NCBI RefSeq assembly: GCF_000381005.1
Contig: NZ_KB908382.1
Location: forward strand, 42,810 to 106,809
Source: Selenomonas bovis DSM 23594
GTDB taxonomy: Bacteria > Bacillota > Negativicutes > Selenomonadales > Selenomonadaceae
Reading direction: 5' to 3'
DNA: 64,000 bases
Below the pieces are notes generated by a model. That model was given only the letters and a program-made list of their open reading frames with translations. It was not told where the DNA came from and ran no database searches. A program made the position numbers and the translations under genes. This document shows positions 42,704 through 51,809 of this stretch, piece after piece. How positions within the stretch are numbered: position 1 is the stretch's first letter; every line of letters starts with the position of its first letter.

Positions 42704-44496
42704 TATGCCTGTCCCTTCCATTTTTCCCAGTCATGATACTTTCCAAATTCTTCCGCTGGAAGTTTCGGAGCTAGCTCATCAAGCGGCGCGGAAACCATAT
42801 TGCCATCCGGCAATTTCTTACTCGTCGTCTTCCAAGCCGGGCCCTGACTGGAATCCTCTACTAGCTCACACATGGCAAATCCCGGCTGCCGCAAAAAATC
42901 CGGAATTTCTTGTTCCAATTCAATACGGTTTTGTACATGCCAATAAGGAATTCCATAGGCATAGGCGATTTTCTGCCAATCCGGACAGTCAAGGCCAGAC
43001 TCCGGAGTACATCCAGTAAGATGTCCATCAAAGTAATTCTTTTGGGTTCGTACAATGCCCATGTAACCATTATTGTTATAAATCATGATTTTTACCGGAA
43101 TCTTATTCAAAACGATGGTCTGCAGCTCTTGCAGATTCATTTGTATGCTGCCATCACCCGTCAAACAGACTACATCTCCCTGCCTGGCAACCGCCGCCCC
43201 CATAGCCGCCGGCAGATCGTATCCCATTGTCCCACAGTTACGATTACCCCAAAGCCGCTGCCCATCTTTAGCAATGCCATGATGCAGAGCAAAAGCACTG
43301 CCAGAGCTGTTGCCTGTGACGATGATTCCTTTAGAATCCAGCATTTTAACTAAGACATCAATTACGCGATATGGATTCACCCCCATCTCTTTGTCATGGA
43401 CTGCTGACATAAGCGAGAAGCGCTTATGCATATCACGAGCATAAGCCAGCCAATCTGCTTTTTCCAGCCAAACTGCTTCAACACATTGGTTCATTGATTG
43501 CAGCAACAACTTGAGATCAGCCTGAACCGGCATATCAATACGGAGCGTCGACTTCCTAAGTTCATCCCTATCAACATCCACCACGATTTTGTAGGCTTTC
43601 GGTGCAAATGCCTGATAGTTGAAGCCTATTTGATTAAAGGACAGGCGACAACCGATAGACAGAATCACATCGGCATTTTGCACGAGAAAATTCCCCGCTC
43701 TCCCCCCAACAATACCAAAGTTTTGAAAATAATACGGATAGGAAAGCGGCAAAAGATCAGCTACGCACGTTGGTGACACAATTGGAATACGAAGCTTATC
43801 TATCAATTTACGGAACACGTCATATGCCCCCGACCGCCGCACTGAAGCACCAGCAAGGATGAGCGGTGCCTTTGCTTCGCGCAGTTTTTTCAGAATAGCT
43901 TCCGCTTTAGGCTGATAGTCCTCATGACTAATCAGCTTCGTAAACCCCACCAGGCGATCTGTCTCGACAGGTGCCCCCTGGATATCAAGCGGAACATCAA
44001 CCCAGACCGGACCACGACGCCCATGCATCATAGAATAGTAAGCTTTTTCCAGGACATAACGGATTTCCGTTGGCTTCCTAACCGTATAGGCATATTTCGT
44101 CATGGGCGCTACGGAACGAACGATATAATATTCTTGCTCACCCATCTGGCGCAAATCAAGGCCAGAATATTCGACGGTCGTCATATACCGTACCTGCCCA
44201 GATATCACCATCATCGGCACGTTATCCTGCCAGGCGCACAAAACCCCCGTTAATGCATTCGTCCCTCCCGGCCCCGTCGTCACACAGACAGCAGCCGGCT
44301 GCTCATTCACACGGGCATAGCCTTCCGCCGCCATCGCACTAGCCTGCTCATGATGATTATGAATAACTTGCAGTTTCTCATGCTTTCCAAAAGCGTCATT
44401 GAGATGCATCGCACCACCACCGACGACAGAAAAAACGGTAACGATCCCCTTAGAGACTAAAAAATCCGCAATATAATCCGCTACTCTCTGTTTCAT
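42703..44496 (-). CDS. Thiamine-diphosphate enzyme, acetolactate-synthase-like (possible YerE role)
   Basis: 597 residues in the usual three-domain build. The catalytic Glu is residue 50 in HNHHEQASAMAAEGYAR, and the cofactor motif GDGSIQMNLQELQT...NNNGYMG begins near 445. The region between resembles ALS-like enzymes of sugar clusters. In yersiniose synthesis YerE, of this family, adds a two-carbon unit from pyruvate to CDP-4-keto-3,6-dideoxyglucose. ddhA, ddhB and ddhC, which make that sugar, lie in the same operon. The role is inference from context. Confidence 0.88.
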   Translation of the reverse strand: MKQRVADYIADFLVSKGIVTVFSVVGGGAMHLNDAFGKHEKLQVIHNHHEQASAMAAEGYARVNEQPAAVCVTTGPGGTNALTGVLCAWQDNVPMMVISGQVRYMTTVEYSGLDLRQMGEQEYYIVRSVAPMTKYAYTVRKPTEIRYVLEKAYYSMMHGRRGPVWVDVPLDIQGAPVETDRLVGFTKLISHEDYQPKAEAILKKLREAKAPLILAGASVRRSGAYDVFRKLIDKLRIPIVSPTCVADLLPLSYPYYFQNFGIVGGRAGNFLVQNADVILSIGCRLSFNQIGFNYQAFAPKAYKIVVDVDRDELRKSTLRIDMPVQADLKLLLQSMNQCVEAVWLEKADWLAYARDMHKRFSLMSAVHDKEMGVNPYRVIDVLVKMLDSKGIIVTGNSSGSAFALHHGIAKDGQRLWGNRNCGTMGYDLPAAMGAAVARQGDVVCLTGDGSIQMNLQELQTIVLNKIPVKIMIYNNNGYMGIVRTQKNYFDGHLTGCTPESGLDCPDWQKIAYAYGIPYWHVQNRIELEQEIPDFLRQPGFAMCELVEDSSQGPAWKTTSKKLPDGNMVSAPLDELAPKLPAEEFGKYHDWEKWKGQA

Positions 44497-44513
44497 TTCT
44501 TTCCCCTATTTCC

Positions 44514-45554
44514 TCATAAACCGAGTTTCTTTATCATGTCTTCCATTTCACTGAGCTGTCCCATATCCAGCCACATATTTTCTGAAACAGGGAAAATTCC
44601 TACACGTTCTCCCGCATCTAAATATCGCTGTACAATATCAGGAAGATGAATAAAATGGTTATCGGGAATGCTTTCAATTACCTCTGGCTCTAACACGTAT
44701 ACTCCTGTATTTGTCAAGAAGGAGAATTTCGGTTTTTCCGTCATACTTTCGATATTCCCCTGAGCATCGAGATTGATTACTCCATAGGGAATCTGCATGT
44801 TCTTCATGACGGATACTAGCGTGATTTTATTGTGATTTTTCTTATGAACCTTATAAATACATTCTAGATCCGCATCGACCAAAATATCGCAGTTAGACAC
44901 AAATACTGTAGAAGCAACCTTCCCTTTCAGCAAACTAAGTCCGCCGCCGGTTCCTAGAAATTCTTTTTCTTTTACATAGTGAATCGAATAGGCCGGGTGG
45001 AGATCATCATAATAAGATTTGATCATGTTACCCTTGTAATTCAGAACCATCCAGACATCCCGACATCCATATCGAACAAAATTATTAATGATTCTTTCAC
45101 TGATTGTGATATCGCCAATCGGGATCAGCGGCTTTGGCAAAACTTTCGTATAGGGATAAAGGCGCGTTCCCTTTCCACCGGCCATCATGACAAGCGGTAC
45201 ATCAACTAAAGCAGTACTGATAACATTCTTTCCTTTATTTTTTGCCCAGAATACTGCATCTAACAGGATATGCTCATCATTTACAATCGGATAGACAACC
45301 ATCCGTTCTCGGTCGCGAGCCTCTAACGCAGCCTCTCTCGTATGAAAAACAACTGGGTGAGGATTCATCGCCACAGCAACGGGCTGCTGCATATCTCCAT
45401 TATGTAGAATGAACCGCCGCATATCTCCATCTGTAAATAGTCCCAGCAGATGGCGTTCCTTATCGACAACAAAAACCGTCTTCTGCCCACCCCGATCGAC
45501 TGCATCAATCGCATCGCGCACCGATACAGAAGGCGAAATGCAAATATCATTCAT
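44514..45554 (-). CDS. CBS-domain nucleotidyltransferase (PtmE-like)
   Basis: 346 residues. Two CBS motifs cover about 1-115 (ISPSVSVRDAIDAVDRGGQKTVFVVD, HLLGLFTDGDMRRF). The rest is a nucleotidyltransferase: VMMAGGKGTRLYPYTKVLPKPLIPIGD and VSNCDILVDADLE. This is the build of PtmE, which makes GDP-glucosamine-type donors for legionaminic acid in Campylobacter. That fits neuB/neuC nearby. Start chosen: ATG at 45554; a GTG at 45563 is possible. Confidence 0.88.
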   Translation of the reverse strand: MNDICISPSVSVRDAIDAVDRGGQKTVFVVDKERHLLGLFTDGDMRRFILHNGDMQQPVAVAMNPHPVVFHTREAALEARDRERMVVYPIVNDEHILLDAVFWAKNKGKNVISTALVDVPLVMMAGGKGTRLYPYTKVLPKPLIPIGDITISERIINNFVRYGCRDVWMVLNYKGNMIKSYYDDLHPAYSIHYVKEKEFLGTGGGLSLLKGKVASTVFVSNCDILVDADLECIYKVHKKNHNKITLVSVMKNMQIPYGVINLDAQGNIESMTEKPKFSFLTNTGVYVLEPEVIESIPDNHFIHLPDIVQRYLDAGERVGIFPVSENMWLDMGQLSEMEDMIKKLGL

Positions 45555-45575
45555 ATCCAACACCCCACGCTACTA

Positions 45576-46439
45576 TCATTTCCACAACGATTGATGACCC
45601 CTTTCCCAGGCAATCTGACGACTGATTCCTTCCTCTAAGGGCAAATAAGTAAAATCAGGATTTTCCTGCATGAACCTTTCATTGCTACCGGTATATTCCT
45701 TATTCCATCCGGCGTGATTTATTACAATTTTACCTTTATCATACCCCATCTGATCACATACGATTTCCGCAATCGTTCGCAGGGCATTCCGTTGACCAGA
45801 GCATACATTATAATCATGATATTTAAGATTCATCTGCAATAGGCGCACCAATATTTTCCCTAGATCAGATACATAAATATAATCAAAGTAGCAGTCCTGC
45901 CGAATCGTTATCAGCTGTTGGAGCAAACAGCAGCGAATTACATGAGTGATAAACTTTGATGCGTGGTCATATGGCCCAAAGCAGGCAAATATACGAGCAT
46001 TATAAATATTGCTACTTTGCCGTGCCAACGATGTCATAATGAATTTAGCAAATCCATATCCATCATGCGGAATGGATCGTCCAAGATCATCCTCTTTTAT
46101 CTGAACCATATCCAGCGATTTATCAAACTCGGCACCCGATCCAAGGAAAATCATTTTACCAAACAAATCTTGATGTTGATAAAAATTCATAAAAAGACGC
46201 AAACTACCTTCCAGCATATCGATTTTCCCATCACTAGTTGGATTTTTTACTGGATTTGGATTGGCACAATGCAGAACTAAATCAAACTGCTCCCGGTTCA
46301 AATAATGGACTACCGCGCTATCATCCAGCAAATCTACGTCTTGTCTTACGGGAGCAATAACATCAAAAGATTCTTTTAATGTAGCTAGTATATTCCGTCC
46401 GATAAACCCCGTCCGGCCGGTAAGTAAAAGCTTTTTCAT
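45576..46439 (-). CDS. NAD-dependent epimerase/dehydratase (SDR)
   Basis: 287-residue extended SDR. The NAD motif is LTGRTGFIGRNIL, and the active-site pair is in HDGYGFAKFIM (YxxxK). It lies between ddhC and the PtmE-like gene. A reductase like YerF, which finishes yersiniose after YerE, would have this size and fold, but epimerase roles are equally open. Ends 22 bp before the next gene; AT-rich. Confidence 0.88.
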   Translation of the reverse strand: MKKLLLTGRTGFIGRNILATLKESFDVIAPVRQDVDLLDDSAVVHYLNREQFDLVLHCANPNPVKNPTSDGKIDMLEGSLRLFMNFYQHQDLFGKMIFLGSGAEFDKSLDMVQIKEDDLGRSIPHDGYGFAKFIMTSLARQSSNIYNARIFACFGPYDHASKFITHVIRCCLLQQLITIRQDCYFDYIYVSDLGKILVRLLQMNLKYHDYNVCSGQRNALRTIAEIVCDQMGYDKGKIVINHAGWNKEYTGSNERFMQENPDFTYLPLEEGISRQIAWERGHQSLWK

Positions 46440-46459
46440 TTAATCGCATCTCCGAAAAC

Positions 46460-47785
46460 TCACTGCCTCACAGATTCATGAATTACCTGCACCATATAGT
46501 CCAGCTTTTCTTCTGTCATCCCCGGATAGACCCCCACCCAGAAAGTATCTTTCATGATGCGGTCGGTATTGGCGAGACTCCCCACAACACGGTAGCCGGT
46601 ACCGCTCTTGCGCATTTCGTCAAAGCATGGATGCTTGATGAGATTCCCCGCAAAGAGCATGCGTGTCTGAACGCCTTTGCTCTCGATATAGGGAACGATT
46701 TTTTTGCGGTCAATTCCTTCCTGGCAAGTCATGAGGAACCCGAACCAGCTCGGTTTACTGTTCTTTTCCGTCTCCGGCAGGATGAGTTTATCCTGTATGT
46801 CAGAGAGTGCATTTTTCAGCCGGTCGAAGTTCTCGCGACGCCTTTTGACGAATCCCGGGAATTTCTTCAGCTGCGCGCAGCCGACGGCAGCCTGCATGTC
46901 CGTGATGTTGAGATTGAGCCCGAAATGTGAGTAGACGTATTTATGGTCGTAGCCTTTCGGAAGTTCTCCATACTGTCCGTCAAAACGATGCCCGCAGTGG
47001 TTATCCTCACCAGAGGCACAGACACAATCGCGTCCCCAATCCCGGAAGGAGCGAAGGATTTTGTTCAGAAGAGGGTTGTCTGTATAGACCGCACCGCCCT
47101 GCCCCATCGTCATGTGATGCGGCGGGTAGAAGCTCGACGTGCCGAGGTCGCCGATGGTTCCTGTGAAATACTCCTTGCCGTCAATTGTATAGGTTGAGCC
47201 GAGCGCATCGCAGTTGTCCTCAATGAGCCAGAGGTTATGCTTGTTGCAGAATGCTTTGACTGCCTTGAGATCGAACGGATTGCCGAGCGTATGCGCGAGC
47301 ATGACGGCCTTCGTCCGCGGCGAGTATGCTGCCTCGAGCTGTGTGACATCAATGTTGTACTGCGGAATCGTGACATCGACGAATACCGGCACAGCACCGT
47401 AGTTCACGATAGGAGAAACTGTCGTTGGAAAGCCTGCCGCTACGGTGATGATCTCATCGCCGCGCCGGATGCGCCGTTCGCCGAGGAGCGGCGAGGTGAG
47501 TGTCATAAATGCGAGGAGGTTCGCAGACGAACCGGAGTTGACGACACTCGCGAACCGTACTCCCAGGTAATTCGCCAGTTGTGTTTCAAACGCGTTGACG
47601 TAGCGCCCCGATGTCAGCCAGAATTCCAGCGCGCTGTCAACGAGATTTTCCATTTCTTCGTGGTCATAGACGCGGGACGCGTAAGGGATGCGGTCTCCCT
47701 TGTGCCAAGGTTTTTCCTGATGATATTGCTCACAGTATTCCCGTACCAGCGCGAGAATCTGATCATGCATTTCCTGTTTCGTCAT
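46460..47785 (-). CDS. ddhC: CDP-4-keto-6-deoxyglucose 3-dehydrase (E1)
   Basis: 441 residues; removes the C3 hydroxyl of CDP-4-keto-6-deoxyglucose with pyridoxamine phosphate and an iron-sulfur cluster. In SSFYPPHHMTMGQGG a His (residue 223) stands where aminotransferases have the cofactor Lys, the mark of this enzyme. GRDCVCASGEDNHCGHRF holds the cysteines for the [2Fe-2S] cluster (253, 255, 264). The reductase DdhD that normally works with it is not in the window. Overlaps ddhB by 23 bp. Confidence 0.95.
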   Translation of the reverse strand: MTKQEMHDQILALVREYCEQYHQEKPWHKGDRIPYASRVYDHEEMENLVDSALEFWLTSGRYVNAFETQLANYLGVRFASVVNSGSSANLLAFMTLTSPLLGERRIRRGDEIITVAAGFPTTVSPIVNYGAVPVFVDVTIPQYNIDVTQLEAAYSPRTKAVMLAHTLGNPFDLKAVKAFCNKHNLWLIEDNCDALGSTYTIDGKEYFTGTIGDLGTSSFYPPHHMTMGQGGAVYTDNPLLNKILRSFRDWGRDCVCASGEDNHCGHRFDGQYGELPKGYDHKYVYSHFGLNLNITDMQAAVGCAQLKKFPGFVKRRRENFDRLKNALSDIQDKLILPETEKNSKPSWFGFLMTCQEGIDRKKIVPYIESKGVQTRMLFAGNLIKHPCFDEMRKSGTGYRVVGSLANTDRIMKDTFWVGVYPGMTEEKLDYMVQVIHESVRQ

Positions 47786-48851
47786 CGGTTGTCTCCCTCT
47801 CTAAAAACTCTTTGATCTGCCGCTCCATAATCTTTCCTGCAGGGATACCCTGCTGCCATGCCTTTGCCCATTCGACTGTTTTCTCGATGGCTGTCCCGAT
47901 GTGCCATCTGGGCTGCCACCCAAAGGTCGTCTTGAGTTTTGTACTGTCGAGCTTGAGGAAATTGGCTTCGTGCGGGGCGTCCAAGTGCTTTGTCTCCCAT
48001 GACGCGCCATCCCCCCATGCCTTGCAGAAGAGCGTCGCCAGATCTCCTGTCGTCACGCAGTCGCAGTCGTCAGGGCCGACGTTGTACCAGCCTGCATAGC
48101 TGTGATCCTCATACTGACGCCGCGCGATCATGAGGTAGGCGGCCAATGGCTCCAGTACATGCTGGTAGGGTCGGGTGGAGTTTGGGTTTCGTACTTCGAT
48201 GCGTTCCCCGCGGCTGGCCGCGCGGATGCAGTCCGGGAGGATGCGGTTGGCGGAGAAGTCTCCCCCGCCGATGACGTTGCCGGCGCGCGCGGTGGAGATG
48301 GCGGTCTCTCCATCCGAGAAAAAGCTACTCTGATAGCTGTGAGTCACGAGCTCCGAGCAGCTTTTGCTGTTCGAGTAGGGATCGAATCCGTCAAGGGGTT
48401 CGTTTTCACGATAGCCCCAGCACCATTCCCGATTATGGTAGACTTTGTCAGTTGTCACGTTGAGGAACGAGCGCACGCCTCCGCTTCGCCGGATGCTCTC
48501 GAGGATATTCACGGTTCCCATGACATTGGTCTCGTAGGTCATGCGCGGGCTGCGGTAGCTTTCCAGGACGAGCGGCTGTGCCGCAAGGTGCAGGACAATC
48601 TCGGGGCGTGCTGCCCGGACTGCCTGCGAGAGTTTCTCGAAGTCGCGAATGTCCCCATCGATATCAGAGAGAGTGCCGAGCTCCAGTTGCTCATAGACAC
48701 GTTGTCCTTCCTCTGTCAGCGGGCGCAGCGCATATCCTGTTACCTCCGCTCCGAGCAGAGTGAGCATTTTCGCAAGCCATGTGCCCTTGAATCCTGTATG
48801 TCCTGTGACGAAGACGCGTTTCCCGCGCCAAAAGTTCCTTTCTTCTCTCAT
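47763..48851 (-). CDS. ddhB: CDP-glucose 4,6-dehydratase
   Basis: 362-residue SDR enzyme, step two of CDP-dideoxyhexose synthesis. VFVTGHTGFKGTWLAKML binds NAD; HLAAQPLVLESYRSP, VTTDKVYHNREWCWGY and DPYSNSKSCSE (YxxxK) form the active site, all as in RfbG. ATG at 48851 overlaps ddhA by 4 bp. Confidence 0.96.
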   Translation of the reverse strand: MREERNFWRGKRVFVTGHTGFKGTWLAKMLTLLGAEVTGYALRPLTEEGQRVYEQLELGTLSDIDGDIRDFEKLSQAVRAARPEIVLHLAAQPLVLESYRSPRMTYETNVMGTVNILESIRRSGGVRSFLNVTTDKVYHNREWCWGYRENEPLDGFDPYSNSKSCSELVTHSYQSSFFSDGETAISTARAGNVIGGGDFSANRILPDCIRAASRGERIEVRNPNSTRPYQHVLEPLAAYLMIARRQYEDHSYAGWYNVGPDDCDCVTTGDLATLFCKAWGDGASWETKHLDAPHEANFLKLDSTKLKTTFGWQPRWHIGTAIEKTVEWAKAWQQGIPAGKIMERQIKEFLERETTDDETGNA

Positions 48852-49627
48852 TCATCCCACACTTTCCAAGGAGCGTTGCCCATTTTCCACATTTCCTCGA
48901 GCTTCTTTTTCTCTCTCATCGTATCCATACATTGCCAGAAGCCTTTGTGCTGGTAGCTCATGAGCTGCCCGTCTTCTGCGAGCTGTTTGAGCGGTGCCTG
49001 CTCGAAGATGCAATCGTCCCCGTCAAGGTAGCGGAAGACTTCCGGCTCGAGAACCATATAGCCCGCATTGATGGGCGCGCTGTCCTGTGCGGATTTCTCG
49101 CGGAACGCGCGGACAGCACCCTCGATGCCGATGTCGAGGACGCCTTTGGACTGGTCGAGGTGGACGGCGGTGAGTGTCGCGATCTTTCCGTGGCTGCGGT
49201 GGAATGCGATGAGTTTCCGGATGTCGACGTCACAGACACCGTCTCCGTAGGTCATGAGGAAGGTCTCGTTGCCGATGTATTTTTGTATGCGGCGGATGCG
49301 TCCGCCGGTCATGGTGCTGAGGCCGGTATCGACGACGGTCACGCGCCATGGCTCGGAATGCTGTTCGTGCAGGACGACTTGCTTCCCGTTGCAATAGTCG
49401 AATGTCACATCACTCGTATAGAGGAAATAGTTGTTGAACCATTCCTTGATCATCTGCTGTTTGTAGCCGGCACATATGACGAAATCCCGCACGCCATAGT
49501 GAGAGTATTCTTTCATGATGTGCCAGAGGATGGGCCTGCCGCCGATCTCGATCATGGGTTTGGGCTTATACTGAGATTCTTCACTGATACGCGTGCCGAG
49601 ACCGCCTGCCAGGATGACTGCTTTCAT
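48848..49627 (-). CDS. ddhA: Glucose-1-phosphate cytidylyltransferase
   Basis: 259 residues; makes CDP-glucose from CTP and glucose 1-phosphate. AVILAGGLGTRISEES and KPKPMIEIGGRPILWHIM form the nucleotide site, with LMTYGDGVCDVD further on. ATG at 49627 overlaps the stop of the upstream gene (ATGA). Begins the ddhA-ddhB-ddhC run. Confidence 0.97.
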   Translation of the reverse strand: MKAVILAGGLGTRISEESQYKPKPMIEIGGRPILWHIMKEYSHYGVRDFVICAGYKQQMIKEWFNNYFLYTSDVTFDYCNGKQVVLHEQHSEPWRVTVVDTGLSTMTGGRIRRIQKYIGNETFLMTYGDGVCDVDIRKLIAFHRSHGKIATLTAVHLDQSKGVLDIGIEGAVRAFREKSAQDSAPINAGYMVLEPEVFRYLDGDDCIFEQAPLKQLAEDGQLMSYQHKGFWQCMDTMREKKKLEEMWKMGNAPWKVWDE

Positions 49628-50457
49628 TTCATTTCTCCTTTGACTTTTCTCATGAGGAATTTCGCGCCTTTTTTCAACCAGTTCTGATGCTCCATGAATG
49701 CGACCTCCGCTTCCTGATAGGGGTAGCCATGACGCTCGATCCAGACATCCGGCAAGAGCTCGCTGAGGAATCCGTAGACACGTCGTTCGTAGGTGGTGTA
49801 ACCCGTGAGATCCGTGCAGCGCTCGACTTCTCCGAGGATGGCAAAGAGCCATTCCGCATACTGGTCAAACAGGTCGGCGCGCATGACCATCATATTGAAC
49901 ATGTGTGCATATGTGCGGTGCATCTGACGCTGAAAACAAGGCAGATAGTCCGGTGCGTGCTCACGGATCACGTTCTCCAGTGTGGCGAGATCTTTTTTGT
50001 GGTGCGCATGGATATAGTGAGATGCATTCGTCTCGATATAGTAATGACGTTTTCTCGGCAGGAGGATATCGCTGCGCGCGAAAATCTTCTCATAGTCTTC
50101 CTGCCGCAGGATGGCTGACCGTTTACTGGCGACCCGCCTGGGAAATCCAGACACGAAATGACGACGATAGTGGACGATGCCCTTGTAGTCTGCATGCAGA
50201 TTCTTCCAAGCCCAATAGAGGCCGGTGAGTTCGCAGTAGGTATCATTTTTGCAGCTGATATTCGCACCGATATTATCACGCAGATAGTCAGTATAATCAC
50301 GTCTCATGGATGCTCCGACTTCCAGCGGGATATAGATGTCATCACGCGGCATCCAATAGGGTTTATGCGTGGCGACGACAATTTTTATATTGCGTGCATG
50401 TTCGCTGTTATGTATGGCAGTCAAAGTTTGTCTTGCAGGAGGCTTTTGACAAGCCAT
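49624..50457 (-). CDS. DUF4422 glycosyltransferase
   Basis: 277 residues. IKIVVATHKPYWMPRDDIYIPLEVG, GANISCKNDTYCELTGLYWAWKN and GIVHYRRHFV are the blocks of the DUF4422 capsule glycosyltransferase family. Start uncertain: ATG at 50457 is preferred, ATG at 50472 is possible, and the family core begins about 27 residues later. First gene of the leftward polysaccharide series, behind two overlapping inverted repeats. Confidence 0.87.
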   Translation of the reverse strand: MACQKPPARQTLTAIHNSEHARNIKIVVATHKPYWMPRDDIYIPLEVGASMRRDYTDYLRDNIGANISCKNDTYCELTGLYWAWKNLHADYKGIVHYRRHFVSGFPRRVASKRSAILRQEDYEKIFARSDILLPRKRHYYIETNASHYIHAHHKKDLATLENVIREHAPDYLPCFQRQMHRTYAHMFNMMVMRADLFDQYAEWLFAILGEVERCTDLTGYTTYERRVYGFLSELLPDVWIERHGYPYQEAEVAFMEHQNWLKKGAKFLMRKVKGEMK

Positions 50458-50482
50458 CAAGCATCGCCCCATTCCGGTTCAT

Positions 50483-50540
50483 GATATTATTATTGAAATA
50501 ATAATATCATATTTGCACCTATATTTGAAGTGCGAATATG
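50483..50540. promoter_or_regulatory. Two overlapping inverted repeats upstream of the polysaccharide series
   Basis: 50483-50508 is a perfect palindrome with 12-bp arms GATATTATTATT and a 2-nt centre. 50508-50540 is a second one, CATATTTGCAC / GTGCGAATATG (10 of 11). The region is AT-rich and sits where the operon promoter must be; I could not fix one -35/-10 pair. Confidence 0.55.
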
Positions 50541-50571
50541 ATTACTCATCTGTGTGGCAATTTTTACATGC

Positions 50572-50622
50572 AAAAAGAGCTATCCCGGGAGCGCGGATGT
50601 GCGCGGCGCTTTGGATAGCTCT
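50572..50622 (-). terminator. Terminator after the ComK-like gene
   Basis: AGAGCTATCC / GGATAGCTCT around a GC-rich loop, followed by TTTTT on the minus strand. Confidence 0.85.
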
Positions 50623-50653
50623 GTAATCGTGTCAATATGGGGAGGTCAGGGCT

Positions 50654-51622
50654 TCACCGCTCGCGCGCACGCGTCTGCGGGAACATATGTTCTTTCGCGT
50701 AGGCGGCGAGGGCGAGGCGGATGCGGGCGGTGGCGAGGGTGGCGAGGAGGGGGATGCGGCGGCCGTCGGCGAGTTCGTAGGCGGGGTAGGCATCCGCGGG
50801 GCGGGGCGGCGCGGAGGGCGCGGCATGCAGGGCGAGACGGGACGGTGTGGAAGGCGCGGCATGGCGGGCGGCGCGAGTTGGCGCGGAGGGCGCGCCGTGG
50901 CGGACGGGACGGCCTTTGCCCCGCGCTTGTTTCGCGTGCCGCCGTGCGGGTGGGTTGCCATGCGCAGCTGGCGGCGCGATCAGGCGGACGACCTGGGCGA
51001 GGCTGAAGTAGCCGATGGTTTCGTCGCCCCGGACACGCGGGGTGAGAACTTTGCAGGGGACGAGGACGAGCTGCGGGCTGATGGGGAGCGGGTGTTCCTG
51101 GCGGCCGCCGAGGAGCAGGCGCATGCGGCGGCGGATCAGGGGCAGGGTGCGGCAGTTGCGCTCGGCGAGGTGCGCGAGGATGGTGCGCAGGCGCAGGCCG
51201 TAGACGCAGCAGCCGCCGTCGCTCGTATAGACGGCAACGCCGCGGCCGTGCTCGTCGTAGATGGGCAGGATGGCGGCGATGTGTTCGTCGGGCGCGAGGG
51301 TGCCGGCGCGCGCGCTGCGCACCGGGGCGCAGGACGGTACGGCGGCGGCGCGGGCGCAGGGCGCGGCAGATGTGGGAACGGCGTAGGCGCAGGACGGCTG
51401 TGCGGCGGGAGTGCTCGGCGGCGCAACAGACGGGATGGCAGCCACTGGCGCCGCGGCGGCGCGGGCGCAGGGCTGCGCATCGGGCGCGGCCATGCAGCCC
51501 GGGACAGCGGGCAGCGATACGGGCGCCGCGTCCGATGCCCAGAGGGCGGCGGACTCGCAGCAGGTGTGCCGCGCGGCAGTGAGGTGTGCGTCTGGCAGGA
51601 TCTTGGCTTCGTCGTGATTCAT
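50654..51622 (-). CDS. Ala/Pro-rich protein with a possible ComK-like domain
   Basis: 322 residues. 1-110 is Ala/Pro-rich and disordered-looking. About 112-215 runs HIAAILPIYDEHGRGVAVYT, VYGLRLRTILAHLAERNCR, PLPISPQLVLVPCKVLTPR and GDETIGYFSLAQVVRL, and after a second Ala/Pro-rich insert (about 220-280) comes YELADGRRIPLLATLATARIR. This order of blocks follows ComK, the competence regulator of Bacillus (IAVLPE, SCRFFG, HKPPIMVDP, LFPTLS, GWISHVHV, SNGKTMELP). Resemblance is by eye only. The ATG has a perfect AAAGGAGG. A palindrome GATGATTATATCATC (51661-51675) overlaps its likely -10. Confidence 0.6.
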   Translation of the reverse strand: MNHDEAKILPDAHLTAARHTCCESAALWASDAAPVSLPAVPGCMAAPDAQPCARAAAAPVAAIPSVAPPSTPAAQPSCAYAVPTSAAPCARAAAVPSCAPVRSARAGTLAPDEHIAAILPIYDEHGRGVAVYTSDGGCCVYGLRLRTILAHLAERNCRTLPLIRRRMRLLLGGRQEHPLPISPQLVLVPCKVLTPRVRGDETIGYFSLAQVVRLIAPPAAHGNPPARRHAKQARGKGRPVRHGAPSAPTRAARHAAPSTPSRLALHAAPSAPPRPADAYPAYELADGRRIPLLATLATARIRLALAAYAKEHMFPQTRARER

Positions 51623-51809
51623 GGGAACCTCCTTTATATTAAACTCAAATTGACTTTATGGATGATTATATCATCTTTTCTTTTGCAGTGCAATGCTGCG
51701 CGCAGGGTGTCCGGCAGCGGGAGTGGCAGGTATGGAGCGATCCGGGGATTGCCATCGGAGAGAGGCTATACGATAATAGAGGAAAAGGTTCTCGCAGAAA
51801 GGAGTCTCT

